DNA of 64,000 nucleotides from Salmonella enterica subsp. diarizonae (GCF_008692785.1 NZ_VXJV01000012.1:1-64000), one strand, 5' to 3'. Counted from the first letter of the stretch, positions 9,256 through 23,759 are shown. Notes: a model not told the origin generated them from the sequence alone. Numbers and translations are program-made.

Positions 9256-9408
9256 GATGAAACTCCACTTTTTTAATCGCACATCTGACAGTTGCCCCCA
9301 TAAAATAAAGGCACCAGAAGTACTGACAGATGTTGCACTGCTGTGGGTTGAAATAGCCCATCGTCCAGAAAGAGAAAAATATTTGAGAAAATACTTTTAA
9401 CTGTTTTC

Positions 9409-9436
9409 AATCTAGCCATTACAAATCTTAAAGCAA
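9409..9436 (-). promoter_or_regulatory. csgD promoter
   Basis: On the minus strand TTGCTT (9431-9436), a 16-base spacer ending TAATGGC, and TAGATT (9409-9414). The implied start near 9402 lies about 147 bases before the csgD ATG, agreeing with the mapped Salmonella start at about -148. Single-base changes in this spacer and nearby are the classic cause of constitutive rdar colonies; the bases here look like the regulated form as far as I remember it. Confidence 0.75.
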
Positions 9437-9878
9437 GTGTTAAACTTGTAACAGAATGTAAAAATATATATTAAAATATTGTTTTTGGGTTTTTTTGAAG
9501 TTTAGATTTGATAGTAAAGTTGTACATTTTGCTGTTATTGCATAGATTTGAAAAATCATACAAATTATATTAATATATTGATTTAAAATGATTTTTATTA
9601 TTATTCATCACGTCTTGATTTTATTTTTTCTTAAAATTCGAGATGCTGCATTAACCTGGACAACACAAAGGCAAAAAAAACGAAGTGTGTCACGTCTTGT
9701 ACGAATTGCCCTCCCGGGGAAGCATAATAGCACCTTCAGGGCGGCGTAACATATAACAACACTTCATGTTTTTGTTTCGCGATACACTATCTTCTGCGGC
9801 CAAAAATTAATTATAAATAATCATGTAATTATCATCTTATTAGCACTTTGGTATGAGCTTAAATAAAAAAATACCACT

Positions 9879-9891
9879 CGTGGGTGAGTTA
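9879..9891 (+). promoter_or_regulatory. CsgD operator of csgBAC
   Basis: CGTGGGTGAGTTA closely matches the CsgD consensus CGGGKGAGNKA. It lies about 125 bases upstream of the csgB start, where CsgD activates curli subunit transcription. Confidence 0.7.
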
Positions 9892-10015
9892 TTAAAAATG
9901 TTTCCACGGACATACTCTTCATCGTAACGACGCGCTAACAAGAAATGCATGTCGTTAACAATCTGTAAGGCTATAGATAAATTTTGCTATGTACGACCAG
10001 GTCCAGGGTGACAGC

Positions 10016-10471
10016 ATGAAAAACAAATTGTTATTTATGATGTTGACAATACTGGGTGCGCCTGGGATTGCAACCGCGACTAATTATGATCTGGCTCGCT
10101 CAGAATATAATTTTGCGGTAAATGAATTAAGTAAGTCTTCATTTAATCAGGCAGCCATTATTGGTCAAGTCGGCACGGATAATAGTGCCAGGGTACGCCA
10201 GGAAGGTTCAAAACTATTGTCCGTTATTTCACAAGAAGGAGGGAATAACCGGGCGAGAGTCGACCAGGCAGGGAATTATAACTTTGCATATATTGAACAG
10301 ACAGGCAATGCCAACGATGCCAGTATATCGCAAAGCGCTTACGGTAATAGTGCGGCCATTATCCAGAAAGGTTCTGGAAATAAAGCCAATATTACTCAAC
10401 ACGGTACGCAGAAAACAGCAGTTGTAGTACAGAAACAGTCGCATATGGCTATTCGCGTCACCCAACGCTAA
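10016..10471 (+). CDS. csgB: curli minor subunit and nucleator CsgB
   Basis: 151 residues with a signal peptide (MKNKLLFMMLTILGAPGIATA). Five imperfect curlin repeats with the Q-X-G-X-x-N pattern follow, for example IGQVGTDNSARVRQ and YIEQTGNANDASISQ. CsgB templates CsgA polymerisation on the cell surface; its last repeat (AVVVQKQSHMAIRVTQR) differs from the others, as known. ATG 10016 has GGTGACAG upstream; an earlier in-frame ATG at 9989 would add 9 residues before a normal signal peptide and is rejected. First gene of csgBAC. Confidence 0.97.
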   Translation: MKNKLLFMMLTILGAPGIATATNYDLARSEYNFAVNELSKSSFNQAAIIGQVGTDNSARVRQEGSKLLSVISQEGGNNRARVDQAGNYNFAYIEQTGNANDASISQSAYGNSAAIIQKGSGNKANITQHGTQKTAVVVQKQSHMAIRVTQR

Positions 10472-10513
10472 TACCGTTACGACTTTTAAAATCAATCCGA
10501 TGGGGGTTTTACC

Positions 10514-10969
10514 ATGAAACTTTTAAAAGTGGCAGCATTCGCAGCAATCGTAGTTTCTGGCAGTGCTCTGGCAGGCGTCGTTCCACAATGGGGCGGCGGC
10601 GGTAATCATAACGGCGGCGGCAATAGTTCCGGCCCGGATTCAACGTTGAGCATCTATCAGTACGGTTCTGCTAACGCTGCGCTTGCTCTGCAAAGCGATG
10701 CCCGTAAATCTGAAACGACCATTACCCAGAGCGGTTATGGTAACGGTGCCGATGTGGGCCAGGGGGCAGATAATAGTACCATTGAACTGACTCAGAATGG
10801 TTTCAGAAACAATGCCACCATCGATCAGTGGAACGCTAAAAACTCCGATATTACTGTTGGTCAATACGGCGGTAATAACGCTGCGCTGGTTAATCAGACC
10901 GCATCTGATTCCAGCGTAATGGTGCGTCAGGTTGGTTTTGGCAACAACGCTACGGCTAACCAGTATTAA
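10514..10969 (+). CDS. csgA: curli major subunit CsgA
   Basis: 151 residues: signal peptide to about ALAG, a Gly/Asn-rich N22-type secretion segment (GVVPQWGGGGNHNGGGN), then five curlin repeats each carrying Ser-x5-Gln-x-Gly-x-Gly-Asn-x-Ala-like spacing, from STLSIYQYGSANAALALQ to SSVMVRQVGFGNNATANQ. The repeats stack as a beta-solenoid amyloid. Located 42 bases after csgB and followed by a strong terminator, so csgC is probably expressed by read-through. Confidence 0.98.
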   Translation: MKLLKVAAFAAIVVSGSALAGVVPQWGGGGNHNGGGNSSGPDSTLSIYQYGSANAALALQSDARKSETTITQSGYGNGADVGQGADNSTIELTQNGFRNNATIDQWNAKNSDITVGQYGGNNAALVNQTASDSSVMVRQVGFGNNATANQY

Positions 10970-10987
10970 TTTAGCGTCAGAGCTAAT

Positions 10988-11018
10988 AAAAAACAGGGCG
11001 TAAGCCCTGTTTTTTTTT
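10988..11018 (+). terminator. csgA terminator
   Basis: AAAACAGGGC / GCCCTGTTTT stem with a GTAA loop and a run of ten or more T. It separates csgBA from csgC and likely sets the high subunit-to-CsgC ratio. Confidence 0.93.
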
Positions 11019-11030
11019 CGGGAGGAAATT

Positions 11031-11357
11031 ATGCATACCTTATTGCTTCTTGCCGCACTTTCAAATCAGATTACTTTTACCACGACCCAGCAAGGTGATA
11101 TTTACACGGTAATCCCCCTGGTAACATTAAACGAACCCTGCGTCTGTCAGGTGCAAATTCTCTCTGTGCGTGACGGGGCTGGGGGACAAAGCCATACACA
11201 GCAAAAACAGACGCTATCTTTACCTGCTAATCAACCGATTGAGTTGTCTCGACTTAGTGTAAATATCTCTTCAGAGGACTCGGTTAAAATTATTGTTACT
11301 GTTTCAGACGGACAATCGCTGCATTTATCACAACAATGGCCGCCTTCTGCACAGTAG
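11031..11357 (+). CDS. csgC: curli assembly inhibitor CsgC
   Basis: 108-residue periplasmic immunoglobulin-fold protein that blocks premature CsgA amyloid formation. The short N-terminal signal (MHTLLLLAALSNQ) and the CxC pair in NEPCVCQVQ, known from the family, are visible. A GGGAGGAA ribosome site precedes the ATG, just beyond the csgA terminator. Confidence 0.95.
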   Translation: MHTLLLLAALSNQITFTTTQQGDIYTVIPLVTLNEPCVCQVQILSVRDGAGGQSHTQQKQTLSLPANQPIELSRLSVNISSEDSVKIIVTVSDGQSLHLSQQWPPSAQ

Positions 11358-11488
11358 TTTTTTGATGGTAGCGGAAATAGATGGGCTGGCCTGGGTATAA
11401 AAAGACGATAAAAGCGTTTCATCGTCTCGGCATGGCGCTAAAGAGTAACGCCGAACCCTCGAGGATGACTAATCATTGAGGAGTTAAC

Positions 11489-11809
11489 ATGTCCGTAATA
11501 AAGAAAAATATCCCGGGTGTAAGCCTGTGCATTTGCGCTTTTTTTACTCATTCTGCGATGGGGCAACAAACGGTACAGGGGGGCGTTATCCATTTTCACG
11601 GCGCTATTGTTGAGCCATCGTGCGATGTTTATACTCACGCCGAAAATATTGATTTAACCTGCCTACGCGAAGGTAAAAAGCAAGTACACAGGATTGACCT
11701 TCGGCAGGCGCCTGCATTGCCGCGGGATATTCAGTCTATTGCGACGGTGCGGCTTCATTACCTCAATGCGCAAAAAAGTCTGGCGGTTATGAATATTGAA
11801 TACCGTTAA
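11489..11809 (+). CDS. ymdA: fimbrial-like periplasmic protein YmdA
   Basis: 106 residues with a signal peptide (to about HSAMGQQ). The mature part begins with the pattern of chaperone-usher pilin N-termini (VQGGVIHFHGAIVEPSCDV) and has two Cys suitable for the pilin disulfide (in EPSCDV and LTCLRE). It is shorter than a normal pilin and has no usher or chaperone nearby, so its role is unknown. TGAGGAG precedes the ATG. A hairpin without a T run (11402-11427) sits upstream. Confidence 0.9.
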   Translation: MSVIKKNIPGVSLCICAFFTHSAMGQQTVQGGVIHFHGAIVEPSCDVYTHAENIDLTCLREGKKQVHRIDLRQAPALPRDIQSIATVRLHYLNAQKSLAVMNIEYR

Positions 11810-11894
11810 CGGCTGCGTCATAGGTATAAAAAGAGCGACTCTGTTGAAAGCCCTGCTGTACACTTTGCAGATAAGGTGAGACAAAGGGGGGACT

Positions 11895-12434
11895 ATGACA
11901 TCACGTCTTCAGGTCATACAGGGTGATATCACTCAACTTAGTGTCGATGCGATTGTCAACGCCGCTAACCCGTCATTAATGGGAGGCGGCGGCGTAGACG
12001 GCGCTATTCATCGCGCGGCGGGACCTGCATTGCTGGACGCCTGTAAACAAATCCGCCAGCAACAGGGCGAATGTCCGACAGGACATGCGGTTATCACGCC
12101 TGCCGGCAAGCTTTCTGCAAAGGCAGTTATTCATACGGTGGGGCCCGTCTGGCGAGGCGGCGAACACCAGGAGGCTGAGTTACTCGAAGAGGCATACCGG
12201 AATTGTTTGCTGCTTGCCGAGGCGAATCGCTATCGTTCTATCGCTTTTCCGGCAATTAGCACTGGCGTTTATGGCTATCCTCGCGCCCAGGCTGCTGAAA
12301 TCGCCGTCAGGACGGTTTCAGATTTTATTACCCGTTACGCTCTGCCTGAACAGGTATACTTTGTCTGTTATGATGAAGAAACTGCCCGGCTTTACGCAAG
12401 ATTACTTACTCAGCAAGGCGACGACCCTGCCTGA
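11895..12434 (+). CDS. ymdB: O-acetyl-ADP-ribose deacetylase, RNase III modulator
   Basis: 179-residue macrodomain protein. The ADP-ribose site is seen in [20 protein letters not shown] (residues about 20-40) and in STGVYGYP near residue 120. The family removes acetyl from O-acetyl-ADP-ribose and has been shown in E. coli to bind and inhibit RNase III under stress. Preceded by AAAGGGGGG. Its 3' end overlaps the start of clsC by about 60 bases, indicating coupled expression. Confidence 0.96.
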   Translation: MTSRLQVIQGDITQLSVDAIVNAANPSLMGGGGVDGAIHRAAGPALLDACKQIRQQQGECPTGHAVITPAGKLSAKAVIHTVGPVWRGGEHQEAELLEEAYRNCLLLAEANRYRSIAFPAISTGVYGYPRAQAAEIAVRTVSDFITRYALPEQVYFVCYDEETARLYARLLTQQGDDPA

Positions 12435-13857
12435 TAAAACACGCCTGGAGCGTGCCGTTGAACCGCTATGTGCGCGCCATCCTGGAAAGTGCGGCATTCT
12501 CGCTCTGGATAACAGTCTGGATGCGTTTGCCGCCCGCTACCGCCTGACCGAAATGGCGGCGCGGACGCTGGATGTGCAGTACTATATTTGGGAAGACGAT
12601 ATGTCCGGGCGGCTGCTCTTTTCGGTACTGTTGTCGGCGGCGAAACGCGGCGTTCATGTTCGTCTGTTGCTGGATGATAACAATACGCCCGGTCTTGATG
12701 ATACGTTACGGTTGCTGGATAGCCATCCCAACATCGAAGTTCGTCTGTTTAATCCTTTCTCTTTTCGTACACTACGCGCGCTGGGATATTTGACGGATTT
12801 TGCGCGGCTTAATCGGCGAATGCACAATAAAAGTTACACTGCCGACGGCGTAGTGACGCTGGTCGGCGGGCGCAACATCGGCGATGCCTATTTCGGCGCT
12901 GGCGAGGAGCCGCTATTTTCCGATCTGGACGTGATGGCAATTGGCCCCGTGGTCAACGATGTCGCCAATGATTTTGAACGTTACTGGCGTTGTAGTTCAG
13001 TATCGACATTACAGCAAGTGCTATCCCTTTCTGAGCAGGAACTGACGCAGCGTATCGAACTTCCCGAGTCCTGGTATAATGATGAAATCACCCGCCGCTA
13101 TCTGCATAAGCTGGAAACCAGTCAGTTTATGGCGGATTTGGATCGTGGAACGTTGCCGCTGATTTGGGCAAAAACCCGGTTGCTGAGCGACGACCCTTCT
13201 AAAGGCGAGGGGAAAGCGCAGCGCCATTCACTTCTTCCACAGCGATTATTTGACGTGATGGGCTCGCCGACGGAGCGTATCGACATTATTTCCGCTTACT
13301 TTGTCCCTACGCGCGCAGGCGTAGCGCAGTTGCTTAATCTGGTCAGGAAAGGCGTGAAGATCGCCATCTTGACTAACTCCCTGGCGGCAAACGATGTGGC
13401 GGTTGTTCACGCGGGGTACGCGCGCTGGCGAAAGAAGTTACTGCGCTATGGCGTGGAGCTCTACGAACTGAAACCGACCCGCGAGCATGAAACCGTCGTA
13501 CATGATCGCGGACTCACCGGGAACTCAGGGTCCAGCTTACATGCTAAAACGTTCAGCATTGATGGTAGTAAGGTGTTTATCGGGTCGCTTAATTTTGATC
13601 CCCGTTCAACGCTTTTAAATACCGAAATGGGTTTTGTAATTGAAAGTGAAACGCTGGCGACGCTCATCCATAAGCGTTTTACGCAGAGCCAACGTGATGC
13701 GGCCTGGCAACTCCGGCTGGATCGCTGGGGAAGAATTAACTGGATCGATCGTCAGCAAGAAGAGGAAAAGGTGTTAAAGAAAGAACCCGCTACACGTTTC
13801 TGGCAGCGGGTTTTGGTACGGTTGGCGGCAATTTTACCTGTTGAATGGCTGCTTTGA
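12373..13857 (+). CDS. clsC: cardiolipin synthase C
   Basis: 494 residues from ATG 12373 (12370 is an alternative, one codon earlier); the 5' part overlaps ymdB. A phospholipase-D superfamily enzyme with two HKD motifs: [18 protein letters not shown] near residue 153 and [18 protein letters not shown] near 390. ClsC joins phosphatidylglycerol and phosphatidylethanolamine to form cardiolipin, and in E. coli the upstream YmdB enhances this. No cleavable signal; the C-terminus has an amphipathic or hydrophobic tail ([13 protein letters not shown]). It converges with opgC 16 bases after its stop. Confidence 0.93.
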   Translation: MKKLPGFTQDYLLSKATTLPDKTRLERAVEPLCARHPGKCGILALDNSLDAFAARYRLTEMAARTLDVQYYIWEDDMSGRLLFSVLLSAAKRGVHVRLLLDDNNTPGLDDTLRLLDSHPNIEVRLFNPFSFRTLRALGYLTDFARLNRRMHNKSYTADGVVTLVGGRNIGDAYFGAGEEPLFSDLDVMAIGPVVNDVANDFERYWRCSSVSTLQQVLSLSEQELTQRIELPESWYNDEITRRYLHKLETSQFMADLDRGTLPLIWAKTRLLSDDPSKGEGKAQRHSLLPQRLFDVMGSPTERIDIISAYFVPTRAGVAQLLNLVRKGVKIAILTNSLAANDVAVVHAGYARWRKKLLRYGVELYELKPTREHETVVHDRGLTGNSGSSLHAKTFSIDGSKVFIGSLNFDPRSTLLNTEMGFVIESETLATLIHKRFTQSQRDAAWQLRLDRWGRINWIDRQQEEEKVLKKEPATRFWQRVLVRLAAILPVEWLL

Positions 13858-13873
13858 GCCGGCGCGCGGAAAA

Positions 13874-15028
13874 CTACCCGATCGTAGCGTGGCTTTCTCG
13901 TCTTACAGGCGGTTTACCTGAAAAGAGAAATTTCAGAAGCGGGATGCGTAAATGAATTTCGTACAGAATTAACGCAATACCAATGACAAATATCAGCCCG
14001 CACAAGAACCCTATCAGGTTGGAAGAGATATGCGGCGTAATATACGCGCCAAAGAAAAGCGTTAAGGGATGATGCACCAGATAGATAAACAGTGAAGCGT
14101 TCACGAAATAGGTTACACGCGCGGACTGGAAGTTTAACAAGCGATGTCCCAGTGAAAATACCACGTTCACCATCCACAGCCCCATTACCATCGTAATCAC
14201 GGATTCGGTTTCGTACATCCAGGCGTCGCCGCTCCCATAACGTTGATTCAGTAAATAAGCGATAAAAGCAGTAGCAGCGCCTAAAGTGCATCCGCGTGAT
14301 GGCGTGGTGAAGCGCGCTTTCAGCTCGGGGTGAATGAAGGCCAACGCGCCGAGAATAAAGAAGGGCACATAAAATAGCGTTTGCATCACAATAAAATTGA
14401 ACATGCCGTCACTGAGGATAGCCGGATACACGATGAAAATAGTGCGCCTGATGGCGGCGTAACCCACTCCCAGCAGGAAAAAAATAAGCGAAAGTTTGGC
14501 CAGTGAAATGGCGGCGGGACGAGGCTTGCTTGTTTTCTGCCTTTTTTGGAACCAGGTAAAAATTCCGATACTGACTGTCGTTAATATCACCAGTACCAGT
14601 AAAAACCACAGATGTGAAATGAGCTCCCACGCTAGCGTATTATATTTTTCATAAGCAGAGAGCATATGCCAGTTCTCTGTTTTTCCTTTGACAAATTGCA
14701 ACATGATAAATTGCGGCAAGGTAAGCAAAGGGATCGCGGTAAGCATGGGAATACCCACACGCTCTACCCGTACTTTCCACCAACGTTTTAACGGGTAACG
14801 TAAAAATAGCATGTACGAAAAATAACCGGAAATAACAAAAAACACCTGCATACGAAAAGAGTGGATAAAATCGTTAAACAGGGTTAGCCACCAGGATGGC
14901 GAGGCGCTATTGACATGCCAACTGTGAGTGGAATAGATCAACGAGATATGAAAGGGAATCCCTAACAACATCAACCATGCGCGGATAGAGTCAAGAAAAT
15001 ATTCACGCGGCGCGGGTACAGAGCTCAT
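13874..15028 (-). CDS. opgC: glucan succinyltransferase OpgC (MdoC)
   Basis: 384-residue inner-membrane acyltransferase-3 family protein with about ten membrane helices. It adds succinyl groups to osmoregulated periplasmic glucans. The family motif is visible at the N-terminus ([20 protein letters not shown], catalytic His in the first helix) and [13 protein letters not shown]. Transcribed away from opgGH, which makes the glucan backbone, from the shared 271-base intergenic region. Confidence 0.95.
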   Translation of the reverse strand: MSSVPAPREYFLDSIRAWLMLLGIPFHISLIYSTHSWHVNSASPSWWLTLFNDFIHSFRMQVFFVISGYFSYMLFLRYPLKRWWKVRVERVGIPMLTAIPLLTLPQFIMLQFVKGKTENWHMLSAYEKYNTLAWELISHLWFLLVLVILTTVSIGIFTWFQKRQKTSKPRPAAISLAKLSLIFFLLGVGYAAIRRTIFIVYPAILSDGMFNFIVMQTLFYVPFFILGALAFIHPELKARFTTPSRGCTLGAATAFIAYLLNQRYGSGDAWMYETESVITMVMGLWMVNVVFSLGHRLLNFQSARVTYFVNASLFIYLVHHPLTLFFGAYITPHISSNLIGFLCGLIFVIGIALILYEIHLRIPLLKFLFSGKPPVRRESHATIG

Positions 15029-15126
15029 ATAAGGTCACGTATTCTCAGATTGTTCACCTTATCCATAAGGCGAATTATGGTTACATTCGGTGGCAACCCT
15101 ACACCAACTCCGACAACCTGTCTCCA

Positions 15127-19371
<4,245 letters not shown>

Positions 19372-19373
19372 GG

Positions 19374-19411
19374 TTTTCAGGTCTGATGGCGCAACGCTTA
19401 TCAGGCCTGGG
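19374..19411. repeat. REP-like palindrome
   Basis: Contains GTCTGATGGCGCAACGCTTATCAGGCCTG in two short blocks, CTGATGGCG and CGCTTATCAGGCCT, which form the usual REP hairpin. It lies directly after opgH and before its terminator. Confidence 0.75.
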
Positions 19412-19419
19412 ATAATGTG

Positions 19420-19448
19420 AAAAATACCGGCGTGATGCCGGTATTTTT
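19420..19448 (+). terminator. opgGH terminator
   Basis: AAAAATACCGGC pairs with GCCGGTATTTTT around GTGAT. The T run follows in the opgH direction. Confidence 0.9.
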
Positions 19449-19468
19449 ATACTGAAATGAGGTATCAG

Positions 19469-19696
19469 GTGCGTATATTCGCGGTGAGCATAATGGTGAT
19501 TGCGCTGAGCGGCTGCGGCAGCATTATCAGCAGAACGATCCCCGGACAGGGACACGGCAACCAGTATTATCCAGGCGTGCAGTGGGATATGCGTGATTCC
19601 GCATGGCGCTATATCACTATCGTCGATCTGCCTTTTTCACTGATCTTCGATACACTGCTACTGCCGCTCGATATCCACCACGGGCCTTATGAGTAA
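19469..19696 (+). CDS. yceK: small lipoprotein YceK
   Basis: 75 residues from GTG 19469, chosen because a TGAGG ribosome site lies 7-8 bases upstream and the length equals E. coli YceK; an ATG at 19457 would add four residues without a ribosome site. A short signal ends in the lipobox ALSGC, after which the mature protein reads GSIISRTIPGQGHGNQYY. A DUF1375-type outer-membrane lipoprotein of unknown role. Confidence 0.9.
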   Translation: MRIFAVSIMVIALSGCGSIISRTIPGQGHGNQYYPGVQWDMRDSAWRYITIVDLPFSLIFDTLLLPLDIHHGPYE

Positions 19697-20071
19697 TTAA
19701 CGCTCATCCCATTCGTCCGCCGCGGTATGGCCTTCCTCAGTATCAAGCGGGGGTTCAAGCTGAAATTCCCCTTCATCCCATTCATGCAATGTATTCTCTT
19801 CCTGCCATTCCTGACGGATTTCTATCTCATCATAATCACCGTCAAACACGCTTTGCGCGGCTTCACCACTCAGCATAGGCAGACATTCTCCATCTTCACC
19901 TTCATCGGCGAAAAATTCGACCTGCCACATGATGTCCCCATCCTGCAGTACATATTTCTGAACGTTGAACTGCTGCACATTCGCTTCATCTTGTTCGAGG
20001 CCTGGATGGTCAGCCAGAAATTCTTCCCGGGCTGCATCGATAGCTTCTTCCAGCGTGGCATACATGGTCAT
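19697..20071 (-). CDS. msyB: acidic protein MsyB
   Basis: 124 residues from ATG 20071 (MTMYATLEEAIDAAREEF), strongly acidic throughout, ending EEGHTAADEWDER. First found in E. coli as a multicopy suppressor of secY and secA defects and later seen as a stationary-phase/RpoS-linked protein; the molecular role is unclear. AGGGAGAT precedes the start. It lies directly after yceK on the other strand, with stops almost touching. Confidence 0.94.
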   Translation of the reverse strand: MTMYATLEEAIDAAREEFLADHPGLEQDEANVQQFNVQKYVLQDGDIMWQVEFFADEGEDGECLPMLSGEAAQSVFDGDYDEIEIRQEWQEENTLHEWDEGEFQLEPPLDTEEGHTAADEWDER

Positions 20072-20152
20072 CAGTATCTCCCTTTGATTTGATGAGGTAT
20101 TTAGGGAAAGAATAGCTGATTCTGCGATATTGCAAGTATGAAAGCGCAAAAA

Positions 20153-21367
20153 TCATTCTGTTGCCAGTCTGCGCCGTTGTAAGCTATTCCATGAATAGAT
20201 AGCATTGAACAACACGACGCCTGCCGTGACGCAGAATACGGCGCGGAAGCCATAGCTCGCGGAAATTGCGGCGCCCATTAAAGGGCCGGTGACGTTGCCG
20301 ATATCGCGGAAAGATTGGTTGTAACTGAATATGCGCCCGGCTATTTGGTTGGTAGAGTTGTAAACCAGCAGGGTTTGTACGGCTGGCAGTAACGCGCCAT
20401 CTGCCGCGCCAAGCAGAAACCGCAATAGCGCGAGCTGCCACGGCGTTTGCACAAAAGACATTGGAATCAGCAGCAGTACGGAAATAATCAGTGCGACGAT
20501 AAGGATTTTTTCCGGGCCAATTCTGTCGCCGAGCTTACCGAGGCGAGGAGCGCTAAGTAGTGCCGCTACGCCGGGAACGGAAGCTATCATCCCGCTAATG
20601 AACGCAATATTACTGACATTTCCCGCGAGTTCACGCACATAGAGCGTCAGGATGGGCGCTATAGAGCCGGTCGCCACCTGAATAATCAACGTGGTAACAA
20701 ACAGGCTTAACACCAGGCGGGGATTTTTTAGCGAGGCGACCACTTCCCGAACGTGAAGCATCTCTTTTTTGCTCACCGGCTGGAAATTCTCGCGAATAAA
20801 AAAGAAGGTGAGCAGAAAACAGATAAACAAAACGCTGGCGGTAATAAAAAAGACCGGGCGAAGGCCGTAATGGTCGGCGAGCAGACCACCCGCAAGTGGG
20901 CCAAGCAGAGCGCCGCTGACGCCGCCAGTAGAGAGCGTCCCTAACGCCCAGCCGCTTTTGTGGCGCGGCACTTGAGTGGCGATCAGCGCATTGGCGTTGG
21001 GAATAAATCCGCCCAGCAGGCCTAATAACGCGCGGAGGATCAGAAACTGCCAGATATTTTGCGCCATGCCCATTAACAGCATCACAATGGCCATGCCGAG
21101 AGCGGAACGCAACAGCATGATCTTACGCCCTTTACGATCCGCCAGACCGCCCCAAAAAGGGGACGCGATAGCTGAAAAGAGGAACGTAATACTAAAGACC
21201 AGCCCGGACCACATGTTCAGCGCGCTATGGCCTGTTACGCCGAGTTGCTCAACGTAGAGAGGAAGAAAAGGCATGACCAGACTGAATGCCGCGCCGGTTA
21301 AAAAACAGCCCAGCCAGGTAACGGTTAGATTGCGTTTCCAGTTTATGGGGACATCAGAGGGTGACAT
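20153..21367 (-). CDS. mdtG: MFS multidrug efflux protein MdtG
   Basis: 404-residue major facilitator with about 12 membrane helices. The loop 2-3 motif [10 protein letters not shown] near residue 75 and the motif C-like [10 protein letters not shown] near 155 indicate a drug:proton antiporter. In E. coli it gives fosfomycin and deoxycholate tolerance when overproduced and belongs to the marA-soxS-rob regulon; no mar box was confirmed here. Upstream on the same strand is lpxL, separated by a terminator. Confidence 0.95.
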   Translation of the reverse strand: MSPSDVPINWKRNLTVTWLGCFLTGAAFSLVMPFLPLYVEQLGVTGHSALNMWSGLVFSITFLFSAIASPFWGGLADRKGRKIMLLRSALGMAIVMLLMGMAQNIWQFLILRALLGLLGGFIPNANALIATQVPRHKSGWALGTLSTGGVSGALLGPLAGGLLADHYGLRPVFFITASVLFICFLLTFFFIRENFQPVSKKEMLHVREVVASLKNPRLVLSLFVTTLIIQVATGSIAPILTLYVRELAGNVSNIAFISGMIASVPGVAALLSAPRLGKLGDRIGPEKILIVALIISVLLLIPMSFVQTPWQLALLRFLLGAADGALLPAVQTLLVYNSTNQIAGRIFSYNQSFRDIGNVTGPLMGAAISASYGFRAVFCVTAGVVLFNAIYSWNSLQRRRLATE

Positions 21368-21477
21368 AGCGTTCCACAGTATGATGCGCGGTTTGCGCTA
21401 TCATCAATTTAATTATGAGCGTACTAATTATGCGCCGACCTTACCAGCCTCGCAATGTGGGGAGCTTTTAAAGCTAA

Positions 21478-21512
21478 AAGAGGGGAAAGATTGCAGCCTG
21501 ACGGCTGCAATC
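21478..21512 (-). terminator. lpxL terminator
   Basis: On the minus strand GATTGCAGCC and GGCTGCAATC form a 10-bp stem with a 4-base loop, followed by TTTCCCCTCTTTT. Confidence 0.8.
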
Positions 21513-21515
21513 CTG

Positions 21516-22436
21516 TCAATAGCGTGACGGTACGCCTTCAGGGCGGGTTTTAAAGCGGCGATGCAGCCACATATACTGCTCTGGCGCCATCATAATGCAC
21601 TGCTCAACAATCTTATTCATCCACGCGGCAGTTGCTTCTGCGCTTTCCAGCGGAGGCGAATATTCCACAGGAAGAACGATCAGTTCGTAGCCTTTCCCAT
21701 CAGGTTTACGGCGAGGCACGAAGGGGATAATACAGGCTTTAGACATGCGCGCGAGCATCCAGGTACCGGAGGTCGTGGCGGCCTGATCGACGGCGAATAA
21801 CGGCACAAATACGCTGGCGCGTGGGCCATAATCGTGATCCGGCGCATACCAGATTAATTCACCGCTTTTCAATGCCTTAACCATGCCTTTCAGATCTTTG
21901 CGATCCAACATCGATTTATTGGAGCGTAAGCGCCCCCAGGTCTGCAACCAGTCGAGCAACGGATTATCATTTGGCCGATAAACCCCGATACCCGGATTAT
22001 GCATACCAAACATGCGGGCGCCAAACTCAAGGGTAAGGAAATGTATTCCTACCAGAATGAACCCGAGCCCCTGCGCCTTAACTTCACGGATATACTCCAG
22101 ACCACTCGCTTCCATCCAGCGGGTCACTCGCCGATCGGGCCAGAACCAGGCCATGCCGGTTTCCATCACGCCCATGCCGACGGATTCAAAGTTTTTGACC
22201 ACCATGGTGTGGCGTTCCTGCGCGCTCATTTCCGGAAAGCATAATTCAAGGTTGCGATAGGCGATTTTCGCGCGGCGCTTCATTACGCGTCGAGCCAGGT
22301 GACCCAATGTGCAACCCAATTTATAGATGACCGGGTAGGGGAGTTGCACGACCAACCAAAGCGCGCCTATACCCAACCAGGTTAACCAATAACGTGGGTG
22401 CAGTAAAGCCACGGAGAACTTAGGCAACTTCGTCAT
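21516..22436 (-). CDS. lpxL: Kdo2-lipid IV-A lauroyltransferase
   Basis: 306 residues from ATG 22436 ([17 protein letters not shown]); the frame is open upstream but this start matches the family. Transfers laurate from acyl-ACP to Kdo2-lipid IV-A at the inner-membrane face, the first late acylation of lipid A. One N-terminal membrane anchor (about residues 18-40), the catalytic H-x4-E motif in [10 protein letters not shown] near residue 132, and the family segment [18 protein letters not shown]. Formerly htrB. Confidence 0.96.
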   Translation of the reverse strand: MTKLPKFSVALLHPRYWLTWLGIGALWLVVQLPYPVIYKLGCTLGHLARRVMKRRAKIAYRNLELCFPEMSAQERHTMVVKNFESVGMGVMETGMAWFWPDRRVTRWMEASGLEYIREVKAQGLGFILVGIHFLTLEFGARMFGMHNPGIGVYRPNDNPLLDWLQTWGRLRSNKSMLDRKDLKGMVKALKSGELIWYAPDHDYGPRASVFVPLFAVDQAATTSGTWMLARMSKACIIPFVPRRKPDGKGYELIVLPVEYSPPLESAEATAAWMNKIVEQCIMMAPEQYMWLHRRFKTRPEGVPSRY

Positions 22437-22655
22437 TTCTATCCTGTCTTTCAACGAACAATTCCCCGTATTCTCGCATCTTTTTGCGTTGAGCAAAAAT
22501 ATGGAGCAGGGGAGTGGCGATTAAATCGACAATTGTTGTTAATTGTTTAGTGTGGAGCAAGAAATGTAGCGCAAAATGTGTGGATGTAAATTGGCGAGGC
22601 TTGCTTTATCATGCCTGCCCACTTTATTTTTTGCTGATTGCAGGATACGTACACC

Positions 22656-23708
22656 ATGCCAGTGTTACACAACCGCATTTCTAATGACGAGCTGAAAGCC
22701 AAAATGCTGGCGGAAAGCGAGCCACGTACGACAATTTCTTTTTATAAATATTTTACTATCGCCTCACCGCAACAGACGCGGGACGCGTTGTATCAGGTGT
22801 TTACGGCGTTGGGCGTTTTTGGCCGTGTTTACCTGGCGCATGAAGGCATCAATGCGCAAATCAGCGTGCCGCAAAGTAAGGTAGAGACGTTTCGTCAACA
22901 GCTTTATGCGTTCGATCCCGCGCTGGACGGGCTGCGTTTAAATATCGCGCTGGAGGATGACGGAAAGTCATTTTGGGTGCTGCGTATGAAAGTCCGCGAC
23001 CGTATCGTCGCTGACGGTATTGACGATCCGAGTTTTGACGCCAGTAATGTCGGCGATTATCTGAAGGCGGCAGATGTTAATGCGATGCTGGACGATCCTG
23101 ACGCGGTCTTTATTGATATGCGCAACCACTATGAATATGAAGTCGGCCATTTCGAAAATGCTCTGGAAATCCCGGCGGATACGTTTCGCGAACAGTTGCC
23201 AAAAGCGGTTGAAATGCTGCGGGAACATGCTGATAAAAAGATAGTGATGTACTGTACCGGCGGTATTCGTTGTGAGAAAGCCAGCGCCTGGATGAAACAC
23301 AACGGTTTTAATAAAGTCTGGCATATTGAGGGCGGCATCATTGAGTACGCCCGTCGCGCGCGCGAGCAGGGGCTTCCCGTTCGCTTTATCGGCAAAAACT
23401 TTGTGTTTGATGAGCGAATGGGCGAACGAATCTCGGATGAGGTTATCGCGCATTGCCATCAGTGCGGCGCGCCCTGCGATAGCCATACCAACTGCAAAAA
23501 CGACGGTTGCCATCTGCTGTTTATCCAGTGTCCGCAGTGCGCCAGTAAATTTAACGGCTGCTGTAGCGAACAATGCTGTGAAGAGTTGACCTTGCCGGAG
23601 GAGGAACAGCGCCGACGTCGCGCGGGTCGCGAGAACGGCAACAAAATTTTTAATAAATCGCGTGGTCGGCTTAATAGCAAACTGAGCATTCCCGATCCGG
23701 CAGAGTAA
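22656..23708 (+). CDS. trhO: tRNA U34 hydroxylase TrhO (YceA)
   Basis: 350 residues from ATG 22656. Has an N-terminal ferredoxin-like domain, a rhodanese domain with the catalytic Cys in [15 protein letters not shown] near residue 179, and a C-terminal Cys-rich region ([32 protein letters not shown]) that probably binds metal. It forms 5-hydroxyuridine at the wobble position of several tRNAs using oxygen. Divergent from lpxL. The C-terminus is Arg-rich ([13 protein letters not shown]). Confidence 0.95.
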   Translation: MPVLHNRISNDELKAKMLAESEPRTTISFYKYFTIASPQQTRDALYQVFTALGVFGRVYLAHEGINAQISVPQSKVETFRQQLYAFDPALDGLRLNIALEDDGKSFWVLRMKVRDRIVADGIDDPSFDASNVGDYLKAADVNAMLDDPDAVFIDMRNHYEYEVGHFENALEIPADTFREQLPKAVEMLREHADKKIVMYCTGGIRCEKASAWMKHNGFNKVWHIEGGIIEYARRAREQGLPVRFIGKNFVFDERMGERISDEVIAHCHQCGAPCDSHTNCKNDGCHLLFIQCPQCASKFNGCCSEQCCEELTLPEEEQRRRRAGRENGNKIFNKSRGRLNSKLSIPDPAE

Positions 23709-23715
23709 TATTTTG

Positions 23716-23746
23716 CCGGATAGCGGCGTAAAGGCCGCAATCCGGC
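23716..23746. repeat. REP-like palindrome after trhO
   Basis: GCCGGATAGCGGC and GCCGCAATCCGGC are nearly complementary, forming a REP stem between the convergent trhO and yceI genes. Confidence 0.75.
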
Positions 23747-23759
23747 ATTTCGCCAGGCG

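Larger units (their letters stand above)
9256..10015. promoter_or_regulatory. csgD-csgB divergent regulatory region
   Basis: A 760-base very AT-rich intergenic region with no credible gene. It carries the csgD promoter (9409-9436), an OmpR-like stretch just upstream of it (TGTTACAAGTTTAACAC read on the minus strand, around 9437-9454), and a CsgD operator for csgBAC (9879-9891). In Salmonella this region is known to bind OmpR, IHF, H-NS and CpxR; the long A/T tracts at 9460-9650 fit H-NS and IHF binding, which is inference here. Confidence 0.85.

Noticed and set aside
12085-12369. 95-codon upstream extension of clsC inside ymdB
   Set aside because: It lies wholly in another frame of ymdB and has no similarity to cardiolipin synthases; the ATG at 12373 gives a sensible length.
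19457-19468. ATG 19457 as start of yceK
   Set aside because: No ribosome site precedes it, and the GTG at 19469 has one and gives the usual 75 residues.
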